NCBI GenBank assembly: GCA_051873875.1
Contig: JBJEFI010000129.1
Span: 1-31,660 of the forward strand
DNA length: 31,660 nt
Source: JBJEFI01 sp051873875
Lineage (GTDB): Bacteria; Bacillota; Bacilli; Bacillales; Bacillaceae_G
Reading direction: 5' to 3'
Shown here: piece after piece, positions 25,549 through 31,660 of the stretch
Position numbering within the stretch: position 1 is the first letter of the stretch
How the letters are laid out: each line of letters begins with the position of its first letter
The notes under the pieces: generated by a model
What the model was told of the DNA's origin: nothing
The model's input: only the letters and a program-made list of their open reading frames with translations
Databases searched by the model: none
Program-made: the position numbers and the translations under genes

Positions 25549-26241
25549 ATGAACAATGTAAAGATTTTGATTGTGGAAGATGATGTGGATATTAATCAAT
25601 TGTTATGTCGCATTTTAGAAAAAGAAGGATACTGTGTTCGAAGTGCATATTCTGGAACAGAAGCAAAAATGTGTGTGGAACATTATGAATACGACTTGTT
25701 ATTGTTGGACTTAATGCTACCAGGCATCCATGGAGAAACATTAATTGAAGAAATACGAAAACTAAAAACGATGCCAATTATTGTACTGTCTGCTAAAACA
25801 GCGCAAGAGGATAAGATTCATACGTTAAAGCTTGGTGCAGATGATTTCATAAGTAAACCTTTTGATGTAAATGAAGTAGTAGCAAGGGTAGAGGCTCAAT
25901 TACGACGCTATAAACAATTTTCTAAAGTGGAAATACAAGAAACAAAATTAAAGCATAAAAATTGTCTCATTGATATAGAAGCGAGAGAAGTGATTGTGAA
26001 TGGGCAACTTATTAATTTAACGGTACGAGAGTTTGCTTTATTGGAGTTATTTATGATGTATCCAAATAAAGTATTTACGAAAGCAGATTTATTTTCTAGT
26101 GTATGGAATAGTGAAAATTACGGAGACGATAATACAGTGAATGTACATATTAGTCATCTACGTTCGAAACTTGCCAAGGCAGATGGAGAAAATGAGTACA
26201 TAGCAACGGTTTGGGGAATAGGATTTAAATTGAAAGAATAA
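25549..26241 (+). CDS. OmpR-family response regulator
   Basis: This 230-residue regulator has a receiver domain with acidic pocket Asp11/Asp12, phosphoacceptor Asp54 in LLLLDLMLPG, Ser81 and Lys103 in ISKPFD, then a winged-helix DNA-binding domain (TVREFALLELFMMYPNKVFTKADLF, VNVHISHLRSKL). The ribosome binding site is weak (GAGACAATGG), and a small hairpin (AGTAAG/CTTACT, 25515-25537) lies just upstream. It is followed by an ABC transporter and a histidine kinase, an arrangement seen in loci for resistance to cell-envelope peptides. Its likely targets are the phased repeats at 26301-26339. Confidence 0.93.
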   Translation: MNNVKILIVEDDVDINQLLCRILEKEGYCVRSAYSGTEAKMCVEHYEYDLLLLDLMLPGIHGETLIEEIRKLKTMPIIVLSAKTAQEDKIHTLKLGADDFISKPFDVNEVVARVEAQLRRYKQFSKVEIQETKLKHKNCLIDIEAREVIVNGQLINLTVREFALLELFMMYPNKVFTKADLFSSVWNSENYGDDNTVNVHISHLRSKLAKADGENEYIATVWGIGFKLKE

Positions 26242-26245
26242 ATAC

Positions 26246-26298
26246 AAACGCCCATCAATGGGAGTTTATGTTTATCTTGCACGATTGAACGAGATAAA
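26246..26298 (+). repeat. Two hairpins between the response regulator and ABC genes
   Basis: AAACGCCCAT/ATGGGAGTTT (26246-26267, one mismatch) and TTTATCTTG/CGAGATAAA (26271-26279 with 26290-26298, one G-U) could fold in the response regulator mRNA. Neither has a proper T run, so at most they act as weak terminators or processing sites. Confidence 0.45.
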
Positions 26299-26300
26299 AC

Positions 26301-26365
26301 TTAAGACTTTCTTAAGACTTTATTTAAAGAAACTTATGACCTCTTTCGTATGATGAAACTATAAA
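26301..26365 (+). promoter_or_regulatory. Phased hexamer operator and promoter of the ABC module
   Basis: CTTAAGACTTT occurs twice in tandem (26300-26310, 26311-26321). In hexamer terms TTAAGA, TTAAGA, TTTAAA and TTATGA start at 26301, 26312, 26323 and 26334, exactly 11 bp apart. Tandem sites on one helix face are typical of OmpR/PhoB-family regulators. A TATAAA (26360-26365) lies 20 nt after the last unit, and no good -35 exists, as expected for an activated promoter. Confidence 0.62.
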
Positions 26366-26383
26366 GAACAGGAGGTTATTCAA

Positions 26384-27307
26384 ATGAGTGATATTATTTT
26401 ACAAACCCATTCGCTTTCGAAAAAGTATAAAGATAAATTTGCTGTAGATAATGTAAATATGACAATCCGAAAAGGCCAAATATACGGTTTCATTGGTCAA
26501 AATGGAGCGGGAAAAACGACTTTTATTCGAATTGTTACAGGACTTATTCATGCAACTTCTGGTGAAGTCTCTTTATTAGGGGGAACATCAAAAGCCGAAT
26601 TAGAGGAAGCACGCAAGCATGTTGGAAGTTTAGTAGAAAGTCCATCTTTTTATGAAAATATGACAGCGAGAGAAAATCTAGAATTTTCACGATTAGTCCG
26701 CAATATTCCAGGAAAAGAATGCATTGATGAAGTATTAGCGCTAGTTGGATTGCATGATGTTGAAAAGAAAAAAGTAAAGAATTTCTCTTTAGGTATGAAA
26801 CAACGCTTAGGGATTGCCAATGCTTTATTAGGAAATCCGAGATTGCTTATTTTAGATGAGCCAATCAATGGGTTAGATCCAATTAGCATTGTAGAAATAC
26901 GTGAGCTATTAAAGAAAATGAATCGTGAAAAAGAAGTTACCATTATTATTTCTAGCCATATTTTGGGTGAATTATCAGAATTAGCGACCCATTATGGGAT
27001 TATTGATAATGGAAAGCTAATTCAACAAATATCAGCAAAAGAACTACAGGAGAAATGTCGTCAATATATTGAAATTGAAGTAGATGATACAGAGCATGCT
27101 ATTATTTTATTAGAACAACAATTTGATAGCATTGAATATGAAGTATATCCAAACCAAGTTATTCGCGTCTATAATTATTTAGAAAATGTAGGCGAAATGA
27201 ATAAGTTACTTTCGAAAAATAATCTTACAGTAAATAAAATAGTATTAAAAGGACAAAACCTTGAAGAATATTTCGTTCAAGTAGTTGGAGGTGCTCATCA
27301 TGCTTAG
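26384..27307 (+). CDS. ABC transporter ATPase, BcrA-like
   Basis: This 307-residue ATPase has Walker A GQNGAGKT, Q-loop VESPSFYENMTARENL, signature FSLGMKQRLGIANAL, Walker B LLILDEPINGLDP and the H-loop in ISSHILGELSEL. The pattern ...GLVESPSFYENMT... and the C-terminal accessory domain are typical of BcrA/lantibiotic-immunity ATPases that move peptide antibiotics or lipid targets out of the membrane. AGGAGG is 8 nt before the ATG. The permease overlaps its end by 8 bp. Confidence 0.92.
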   Translation: MSDIILQTHSLSKKYKDKFAVDNVNMTIRKGQIYGFIGQNGAGKTTFIRIVTGLIHATSGEVSLLGGTSKAELEEARKHVGSLVESPSFYENMTARENLEFSRLVRNIPGKECIDEVLALVGLHDVEKKKVKNFSLGMKQRLGIANALLGNPRLLILDEPINGLDPISIVEIRELLKKMNREKEVTIIISSHILGELSELATHYGIIDNGKLIQQISAKELQEKCRQYIEIEVDDTEHAIILLEQQFDSIEYEVYPNQVIRVYNYLENVGEMNKLLSKNNLTVNKIVLKGQNLEEYFVQVVGGAHHA

Positions 27308-28169
27308 ATTAATAAAAGCAGAAATATATAAATTATTTAAAGTGAGAACGCTCCGTGTATTATGTATCATTGCTGCTTTAATGGGTGTTTTCTTAGTCGG
27401 AACAACCTTTATTCTTAAAGATCAATTTGAAAAAATTCCAGATGATCAACGTGAAATGATTATGGAGCAATTATCAGGTCCGACAGATAGTTCATCTCCT
27501 ATTATTTCTGCACAATTCGGCTATTCTTTAAGTGCAGTGAAAGATCCACTTAATCCGGCAGCAAGTGAATTATTTTATTCTTCCTTTGGAAGTGGTTTGC
27601 TTCCGGTTTTTATGGCGATTTTAGTAGCAGCTTTAGTAGCAAAAGAGTATTCTTCAGGTACGATTAAAAATAGCATTGCATATGGGAACAAAAGAGAATA
27701 TTATTATTTATCAAAATTTGTTTCATTAACAGTCGGAAGTATTATCATTTCTCTTGTGATGATAATTGTTCCTACGGTTTTGGCCACATTCATTTATGGT
27801 TGGGGAGCAGATTTTACCTTATCTAGTTTTCTAGCAATGATAGGGAACTTTGGGGCATTTATGATTGTTAATATGGCCCTTGTTGCGCTTCTATTATTGC
27901 TAGCTTCTATACTAAAAAGTAATGGAGCAACAATTGGATTTGGTATCGCATTATTAGTCTTTGCACCAATGTTGTTAAGTGGATTGTATGGGCAATATGA
28001 CTGGTACGATAGATTATTTAAATTGACACCATTTTATCAAGCAGCAGTTGTTCAAACACCAGGAATTGATACAGTACTAATTGTAAAAAGTATTGTTATT
28101 TCAATAATAACAGCAGTGATTGCGTTAGTTTGTGGTACAATTATCTTTAGAAAACAAGATATTAAATAA
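27300..28169 (+). CDS. ABC-2 type permease of the BcrA-like transporter
   Basis: This 289-residue membrane protein has an N-terminal amphipathic start (MLRLIKAEIYKLFKVRTLR), a first helix, an external loop of about 70 residues, and five later helices, the six-helix topology of ABC-2 permeases in bacitracin/lantibiotic-type transporters. The motif KEYSSGTIKNSIAYGNKR is the usual ABC-2 coupling region. The ATG has GGAGGTG 6 nt upstream inside the ATPase gene. The substrate is unknown; peptide antibiotics acting on the envelope are the best guess. Confidence 0.88.
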   Translation: MLRLIKAEIYKLFKVRTLRVLCIIAALMGVFLVGTTFILKDQFEKIPDDQREMIMEQLSGPTDSSSPIISAQFGYSLSAVKDPLNPAASELFYSSFGSGLLPVFMAILVAALVAKEYSSGTIKNSIAYGNKREYYYLSKFVSLTVGSIIISLVMIIVPTVLATFIYGWGADFTLSSFLAMIGNFGAFMIVNMALVALLLLLASILKSNGATIGFGIALLVFAPMLLSGLYGQYDWYDRLFKLTPFYQAAVVQTPGIDTVLIVKSIVISIITAVIALVCGTIIFRKQDIK

Positions 28170-28187
28170 TATATAGGGGTAAGCAAA

Positions 28188-29087
28188 ATGGTTTGGATTA
28201 TTTTTCTTTTAATAGGTGGGTTGGGCATTTTGCTCACCCTTTTTTTCAATTTGAAAAAAGAAGTACGTTATTTGATAGCACAAATAAAAAAAAGCGATGG
28301 GCAATATATTTCAATGCGAGTAAAATCCGTAGATAAAGATATAGAGAGTTTAGCAAATGAAGTAAATCATTTGTACAATCAATTACAGCAGCAACGTGTG
28401 CATTTCGAGCAACAAGAAAAACAATTGCGACAAAGCATTACAAATGTTTCTCATGATTTACGAACACCATTAACATCCATAAAAGGATATGTACAATTAG
28501 TAGAGCAGGAATCATCAATTGGACAAGAGTCGCAAAAATATATTGAAATTATAAAAAGAAGAATTGAAAATCTACAAGAATTAATTAACGCATTTTATGA
28601 TTTAAGTAGAATTGAAGAAAATGAATATCCGTTCCAATATACAACAGTAAAATTAAACGAAGCTTTAGCTGAAAATCTTGTTATGTATTATGAGGAATTT
28701 ATTGCAAAAGGTGTTGAACCAATTGTTGATATAAAAGAAAATATTCCTGTTGTCATTACGGATAAACAAGTAATCAATCGGATTTTTTCTAACATTATTG
28801 CAAATATGCTTAAGCATGGAGAAGCGCCAATTGAAATTTCTTTATATGATAACAAACAGGAAATTATAACAGAGTTTAAAAATCATACGTCAACTGTCAC
28901 TTCAGAAAGTGTAAATCGTCTCTTTGATCGTTTTTATAGTGGAGATACGTCAAGAAGTGGTGGAGCAAGTGGCGTTGGATTAAGTATTACAAAAGTGTTT
29001 GTTGAAAAATTAGGACATAAAATTGAAGCATCTTTAAATGAGGACATGCTGTGTATTCGAATTCGCTGGCAAATAAATAGAAAATAA
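28188..29087 (+). CDS. Short sensor histidine kinase with a single membrane helix
   Basis: This 299-residue kinase has one N-terminal transmembrane helix (about 3-22), no extracellular sensor domain, a HAMP-like/coiled-coil linker (to about residue 80), the phosphoacceptor His89 in NVSHDLRTPLTS, and an ATPase domain with N-box-like IANMLKHGE, F-box LFDRFYSG and G2 box GASGVGLSITK. The usual D-box DxGxG appears replaced by FKNHT. Such short kinases next to ABC transporters are often called intramembrane-sensing and may respond to the transporter itself. It follows the permease by 18 nt and likely pairs with the response regulator upstream. Confidence 0.9.
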   Translation: MVWIIFLLIGGLGILLTLFFNLKKEVRYLIAQIKKSDGQYISMRVKSVDKDIESLANEVNHLYNQLQQQRVHFEQQEKQLRQSITNVSHDLRTPLTSIKGYVQLVEQESSIGQESQKYIEIIKRRIENLQELINAFYDLSRIEENEYPFQYTTVKLNEALAENLVMYYEEFIAKGVEPIVDIKENIPVVITDKQVINRIFSNIIANMLKHGEAPIEISLYDNKQEIITEFKNHTSTVTSESVNRLFDRFYSGDTSRSGGASGVGLSITKVFVEKLGHKIEASLNEDMLCIRIRWQINRK

Positions 29088-29167
29088 TAAGAAATCTTAT
29101 GGAACTGTTACTTAAGAATAAGGAAGGTATGGTAAAATTAAAAGATAAGGATACAGGGGGACAACCA

Positions 29168-29680
29168 ATGAAGACAATTACATTAGGGACTGCTTTATCG
29201 ATTCGTCATGTGTTAACAAAAAGAATTAGAGAGCTAATTCAAGAACGACAAAATGTTGCAACGGCTAATGTAGAAAAAAATGAACCATTGCCACCATTGG
29301 TTCGGGATATTGCAACAATTGAACAAGAGTTGGCGAAGGTCCGTAAAGATTTTCGTAAATTAGATTACTTAATGCAAAAAGCAAATGTTGAACATACAAT
29401 CACTTTTGAAAATGAAACCTATTCTATTACAGAAGCAATTGAATATGCAAAACAATTGCGAGCAGAAGTGGAAGAATGTAAGGCTTTTGCTAACATGAAA
29501 GAAGAAGTAGTGAATATGTATCTTTCAGAAAGCGTATTATATCAAAAGTTATATTTCCAACCGGAACAGTATCGTTTACAAGCAATCGAGTTAGAGCGTA
29601 AAGCAACAAGAATATCAGGGGCAATTGATGAGAAGAATTTTACAGTTATAATTCCTTTTGATGCAAGCGATTATTATTAA
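29168..29680 (+). CDS. Uncharacterised coiled-coil protein
   Basis: I do not recognise this 170-residue protein with certainty. It is soluble and mostly helical: helix ALSIRHVLTKRIRELIQERQN, a Pro-containing link (EPLPPL), a charged coiled coil (VRDIATIEQELAKVRKDFRKLDYLM), a short beta-like TITFENETYSI, further helices, and a C-terminal RISGAIDEKNFTVIIPFD. The helix-strand-helix plan recalls DIP1984/septicolysin-like proteins, but the match is only topological. ATG 29168 has GGGGG 7 nt before; the reading frame extends to 29099 without a better start. It follows the kinase by 80 nt and directly precedes the structured RNA element. Confidence 0.75.
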   Translation: MKTITLGTALSIRHVLTKRIRELIQERQNVATANVEKNEPLPPLVRDIATIEQELAKVRKDFRKLDYLMQKANVEHTITFENETYSITEAIEYAKQLRAEVEECKAFANMKEEVVNMYLSESVLYQKLYFQPEQYRLQAIELERKATRISGAIDEKNFTVIIPFDASDYY

Positions 29681-29899
29681 TCCCTTGTCTAGATGAGACT
29701 TCTAGGCAAGGCGTGAAGAAGAAAGCTACTTTCGAATATTAGGGATACGCAACCGGATAATAGGTTACTTGTTACGAAGTGACGTATAACGCATAACGAC
29801 CGAACGGAAACGAATAATCTAGTTATTTGTGCATCGCATAACAATTTTGGAGCAATTCTTCTTCACGAAATGCCAGCTTGATTCAGGCTGGCATTTTTT
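29681..29899 (+). ncRNA. Candidate structured non-coding RNA with terminator
   Basis: A 5' hairpin pairs CCTTGTCTAGA (29683-29693) with TCTAGGCAAGG (29701-29711). Immediately after it a perfect 12-bp stem P1, CGTGAAGAAGAA (29712-29723) with TTCTTCTTCACG (29856-29867), closes a 132-nt domain. Inside are hairpins GTTACTT/AAGTGAC (29764-29770 with 29777-29783) and GTTAT/ATAAC (29822-29826 with 29838-29842). One nucleotide after P1 an intrinsic terminator begins. The interior is rich in CG steps unlike its A+T-rich flanks and has stops in all forward frames that I followed. It could be a small RNA or the leader of the downstream EcsAB-like genes. I match it to no family I know. A TATTAT at 29672-29677 is a possible -10, without a good -35. 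Confidence 0.65.
29868..29899 (+). terminator. Intrinsic terminator of the structured RNA
   Basis: AAATGCCAGCTTG (29868-29880) and CAGGCTGGCATTT (29884-29896) form a 13-bp stem with one G-U pair, an ATT loop and a T6 run. Confidence 0.92.
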
Positions 29900-29949
29900 A
29901 AAAGGTTAAAATGTTGATTATACATATATAGAAAAAGGTTGGGGTTGAT

Positions 29950-30639
29950 ATGAATATAAAAATACGAAAAGCAGGGTACGAAAGTGGGATTACAATTATT
30001 GAAAATATTGTATTTTCTATTGATGAGGGGGAAATGGTTGGCTTAATCGGAACAAATGGAGCAGGGAAAAGTACGACGATAAAAAGTATTATGGGAACAA
30101 TTCCTTGGGTAGAAGGAGAAATCTTTTTGCCTGAAACATATGCGTATATTCCGGAACAACCAATTTATTACGAGTACTTAACTCTTTCTGAGCATTTTGA
30201 TCTTATTTTTGAAATGAAGGGAATAAAACGGGAAGAAGTGCAAGAAAGATTGGACAAGTTACTTGAAGAATTTTCTCTAGCCCATGTCCAAACTCACTAT
30301 ATTTCTGCTTTCTCAAAAGGAATGAAGCAAAAGGCAATGATTTTATTTGCGCTTATTCAACAACCAGAGTTGTATATTGTTGATGAACCTTTTGTAGGGT
30401 TAGATGCAATGGCAACGATAAAATTTATCCGACATTTACAACGAGAGCAACAAAGAGGGGCGAGAATATTACTTTGTACACATGTTATTGATACAGCAGA
30501 AAAACTATGTAGTCGTTTCGTTTGGATTGATAATGGAAACATGTTAGTGAGTGGAACCAAAGAGGAAATTCAACAAAAATTTAACGTAGAACAGTTAGAT
30601 TTATTAGAAATAATGGAAAAAGTGGCAGGTGGTGAATGA
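29950..30639 (+). CDS. EcsA-like ABC transporter ATPase
   Basis: This 229-residue ATPase has Walker A GTNGAGKS, signature FSKGMKQKAMI, Walker B LYIVDEPFVGLD and the H-loop in LLCTHVIDTAEKLC. YIPEQPIYYEYLTLSEHF and FSKGMKQK match EcsA of B. subtilis, whose transporter affects intramembrane protease processing, secretion and competence. It is probably an EcsA paralogue and not necessarily the main EcsA. The ATG has GGGG 5 nt before. The element at 29681-29899 lies directly upstream. The permease gene overlaps its stop. Confidence 0.87.
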   Translation: MNIKIRKAGYESGITIIENIVFSIDEGEMVGLIGTNGAGKSTTIKSIMGTIPWVEGEIFLPETYAYIPEQPIYYEYLTLSEHFDLIFEMKGIKREEVQERLDKLLEEFSLAHVQTHYISAFSKGMKQKAMILFALIQQPELYIVDEPFVGLDAMATIKFIRHLQREQQRGARILLCTHVIDTAEKLCSRFVWIDNGNMLVSGTKEEIQQKFNVEQLDLLEIMEKVAGGE

Positions 30640-31640
30640 TGCTAAAGCATTTGTTTTTTCATCGCCTTCAAGCCAATCTTCTTCATTCTTGGAGAACTGT
30701 CTCTCTTTTTTTTGATGGGATGATATGGGTATATATTGGTATTCCAATCCTTGCCCTTTTTGTTTATCAATATGTATTGCTATGGCAACAAAAAGTTACT
30801 TGGATAAGTGGCATTGAGCAGATGCTATTTTTCGCTATTGTTCTTTTCTTTTTTCTTATAGGGGAACTTTCTATGTTTATTGAGGAAGCAGATTGTATTT
30901 ATTTAATAGATAAAAAGAAAGGGTTTAACCAACTAAAGAAAGATTCTTCCCTTTATCAATTTGTGAAAATCATCATTCTTTTTCTTTTCTCATTTTCTCT
31001 TACACTACCTATTCTTTTATTAGAATTAGATATGTCGTTGATTGCTAGCATTGAAATATGGCTTCATATCCTTTGCATAAATATCTTATATAAGCTGAGT
31101 GTCTATCGAATCGAGATTAGTAATCAGCATTGGTTTTTTAAAGGATTGTATCGTTATGGCATGCTCATTGCAGGAATGGGGATTACTTTTTTCCTTTTCT
31201 TAAACTTAGAAAGTAGTCACTTTTTCTTTTTTGTATATGGTATATTTATTGCAGTTCTATTAAGAGCTATTTTCCATTATCCAAATATCATGAAGGAAAT
31301 ACATTATAGTGCCAAGGTGCAAATGTCTTTTAGTAAAGCAGTACTACAAAGTACTGGTACAGTTGAAGCTGTAAATGATAAAACAAAACCATTTTTCTAT
31401 CTTAATTGGCTACCAATTATTAGTGTAACAACAAGGTTGATTATTGTTAGTTACATACGAAACAAAAGCAGACGAAGAATCTTAGTTATGTTAGGGTTTG
31501 CTGTTGTTAATGGGGTTATTCTTACGCCCTTTTTTATTAAAATCTTGTGTGTAGCATTTGGAGTATATGCTTTATATGAGCAATACAAACAAACTTCTGA
31601 AGAGATAACACAGCATGATTTTTATAAAATAATGAAATAA
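30639..31640 (+). CDS. EcsB-like ABC transporter permease
   Basis: This protein of about 333 residues has many hydrophobic helices (for example IGIPILALFVYQYVLL, MLFFAIVLFFFLIGELSMF, IIILFLFSFSLTLPILLL, FFFFVYGIFIAVLLRAIF and a C-terminal pair) separated by basic loops. It partners the preceding EcsA-like ATPase: start and stop codons overlap. B. subtilis EcsB is longer (about 408 residues), so this is a shorter or diverged relative. ATG 30636 and ATG 30639 are both possible; 30639 has AGGTGG 5 nt upstream. The window ends 20 nt after its stop codon. Confidence 0.75.
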   Translation: MLKHLFFHRLQANLLHSWRTVSLFFDGMIWVYIGIPILALFVYQYVLLWQQKVTWISGIEQMLFFAIVLFFFLIGELSMFIEEADCIYLIDKKKGFNQLKKDSSLYQFVKIIILFLFSFSLTLPILLLELDMSLIASIEIWLHILCINILYKLSVYRIEISNQHWFFKGLYRYGMLIAGMGITFFLFLNLESSHFFFFVYGIFIAVLLRAIFHYPNIMKEIHYSAKVQMSFSKAVLQSTGTVEAVNDKTKPFFYLNWLPIISVTTRLIIVSYIRNKSRRRILVMLGFAVVNGVILTPFFIKILCVAFGVYALYEQYKQTSEEITQHDFYKIMK

Positions 31641-31660
31641 GAAAAAGAGATAAAAAGCTA

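Noticed and set aside
29712..29867. The 12-bp inverted repeat as ends of a miniature transposable element
   Set aside because: No target-site duplication flanks it, the terminator directly abuts one arm, and the inner hairpins fit a folded RNA better.

Overview
The window is about 31.7 kb of AT-rich DNA (about one third G+C by eye) from a spore-forming Bacillaceae chromosome, read from a draft assembly with one run of 100 N. The assignment rests on sirA (a sporulation-specific replication inhibitor), on the B. subtilis-like order tkt-sirA-yneF-(insert)-ccdA-ccdC-yneK, on a HutP-controlled hut operon, on Bacillus-type regulatory boxes (Spo0A, CcpA, CodY), and on an S-box (SAM-I) riboswitch. 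Many proteins look close to the B. cereus/B. subtilis families, but I cannot name the species. No tRNA, rRNA, CRISPR array, insertion sequence or prophage was seen, so this is mostly ordinary core chromosome with some accessory transport and signalling modules.

Region 1 (1-8,715): transketolase, then sirA behind two perfect Spo0A boxes, the small membrane protein YneF, a two-gene heterodimeric ABC exporter, the cytochrome c maturation genes ccdA and ccdC (without ccdB), and yneK on the opposite strand. Intrinsic terminators separate most units.

Region 2 (8,716-14,571): the histidine utilisation operon hutP-hutH-hutU-hutI-hutG. HutP probably controls a strong attenuator hairpin between hutP and hutH. 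A perfect-consensus CcpA (cre) site lies inside hutP. Together the enzymes convert histidine to glutamate and formamide. hutU holds the assembly gap and lacks about 135 residues. No histidine permease gene (hutM) follows.

Region 3 (14,572-16,499): a SAM-I riboswitch with its own promoter and terminator controls an NhaC-superfamily transporter, probably for methionine. A small two-helix membrane protein of unknown function converges on it.

Region 4 (16,500-25,023): a 640-bp gene-free stretch with a CodY-like box and a promoter leads into a complete oligopeptide importer in the order oppD-F-B-C-A. A solitary five-helix LTA synthase/sulfatase-family enzyme follows.

Region 5 (25,024-31,660): a short pyrophosphatase-like protein; a response regulator / ABC ATPase / ABC permease / histidine kinase module resembling antimicrobial peptide detoxification loci, with four 11-bp-phased hexamers in front of the transporter; an uncharacterised coiled-coil protein; a strongly structured non-coding element ending in an intrinsic terminator; and an EcsAB-like ABC transporter. 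The structured element (29,681-29,899) is the best candidate for something undescribed.
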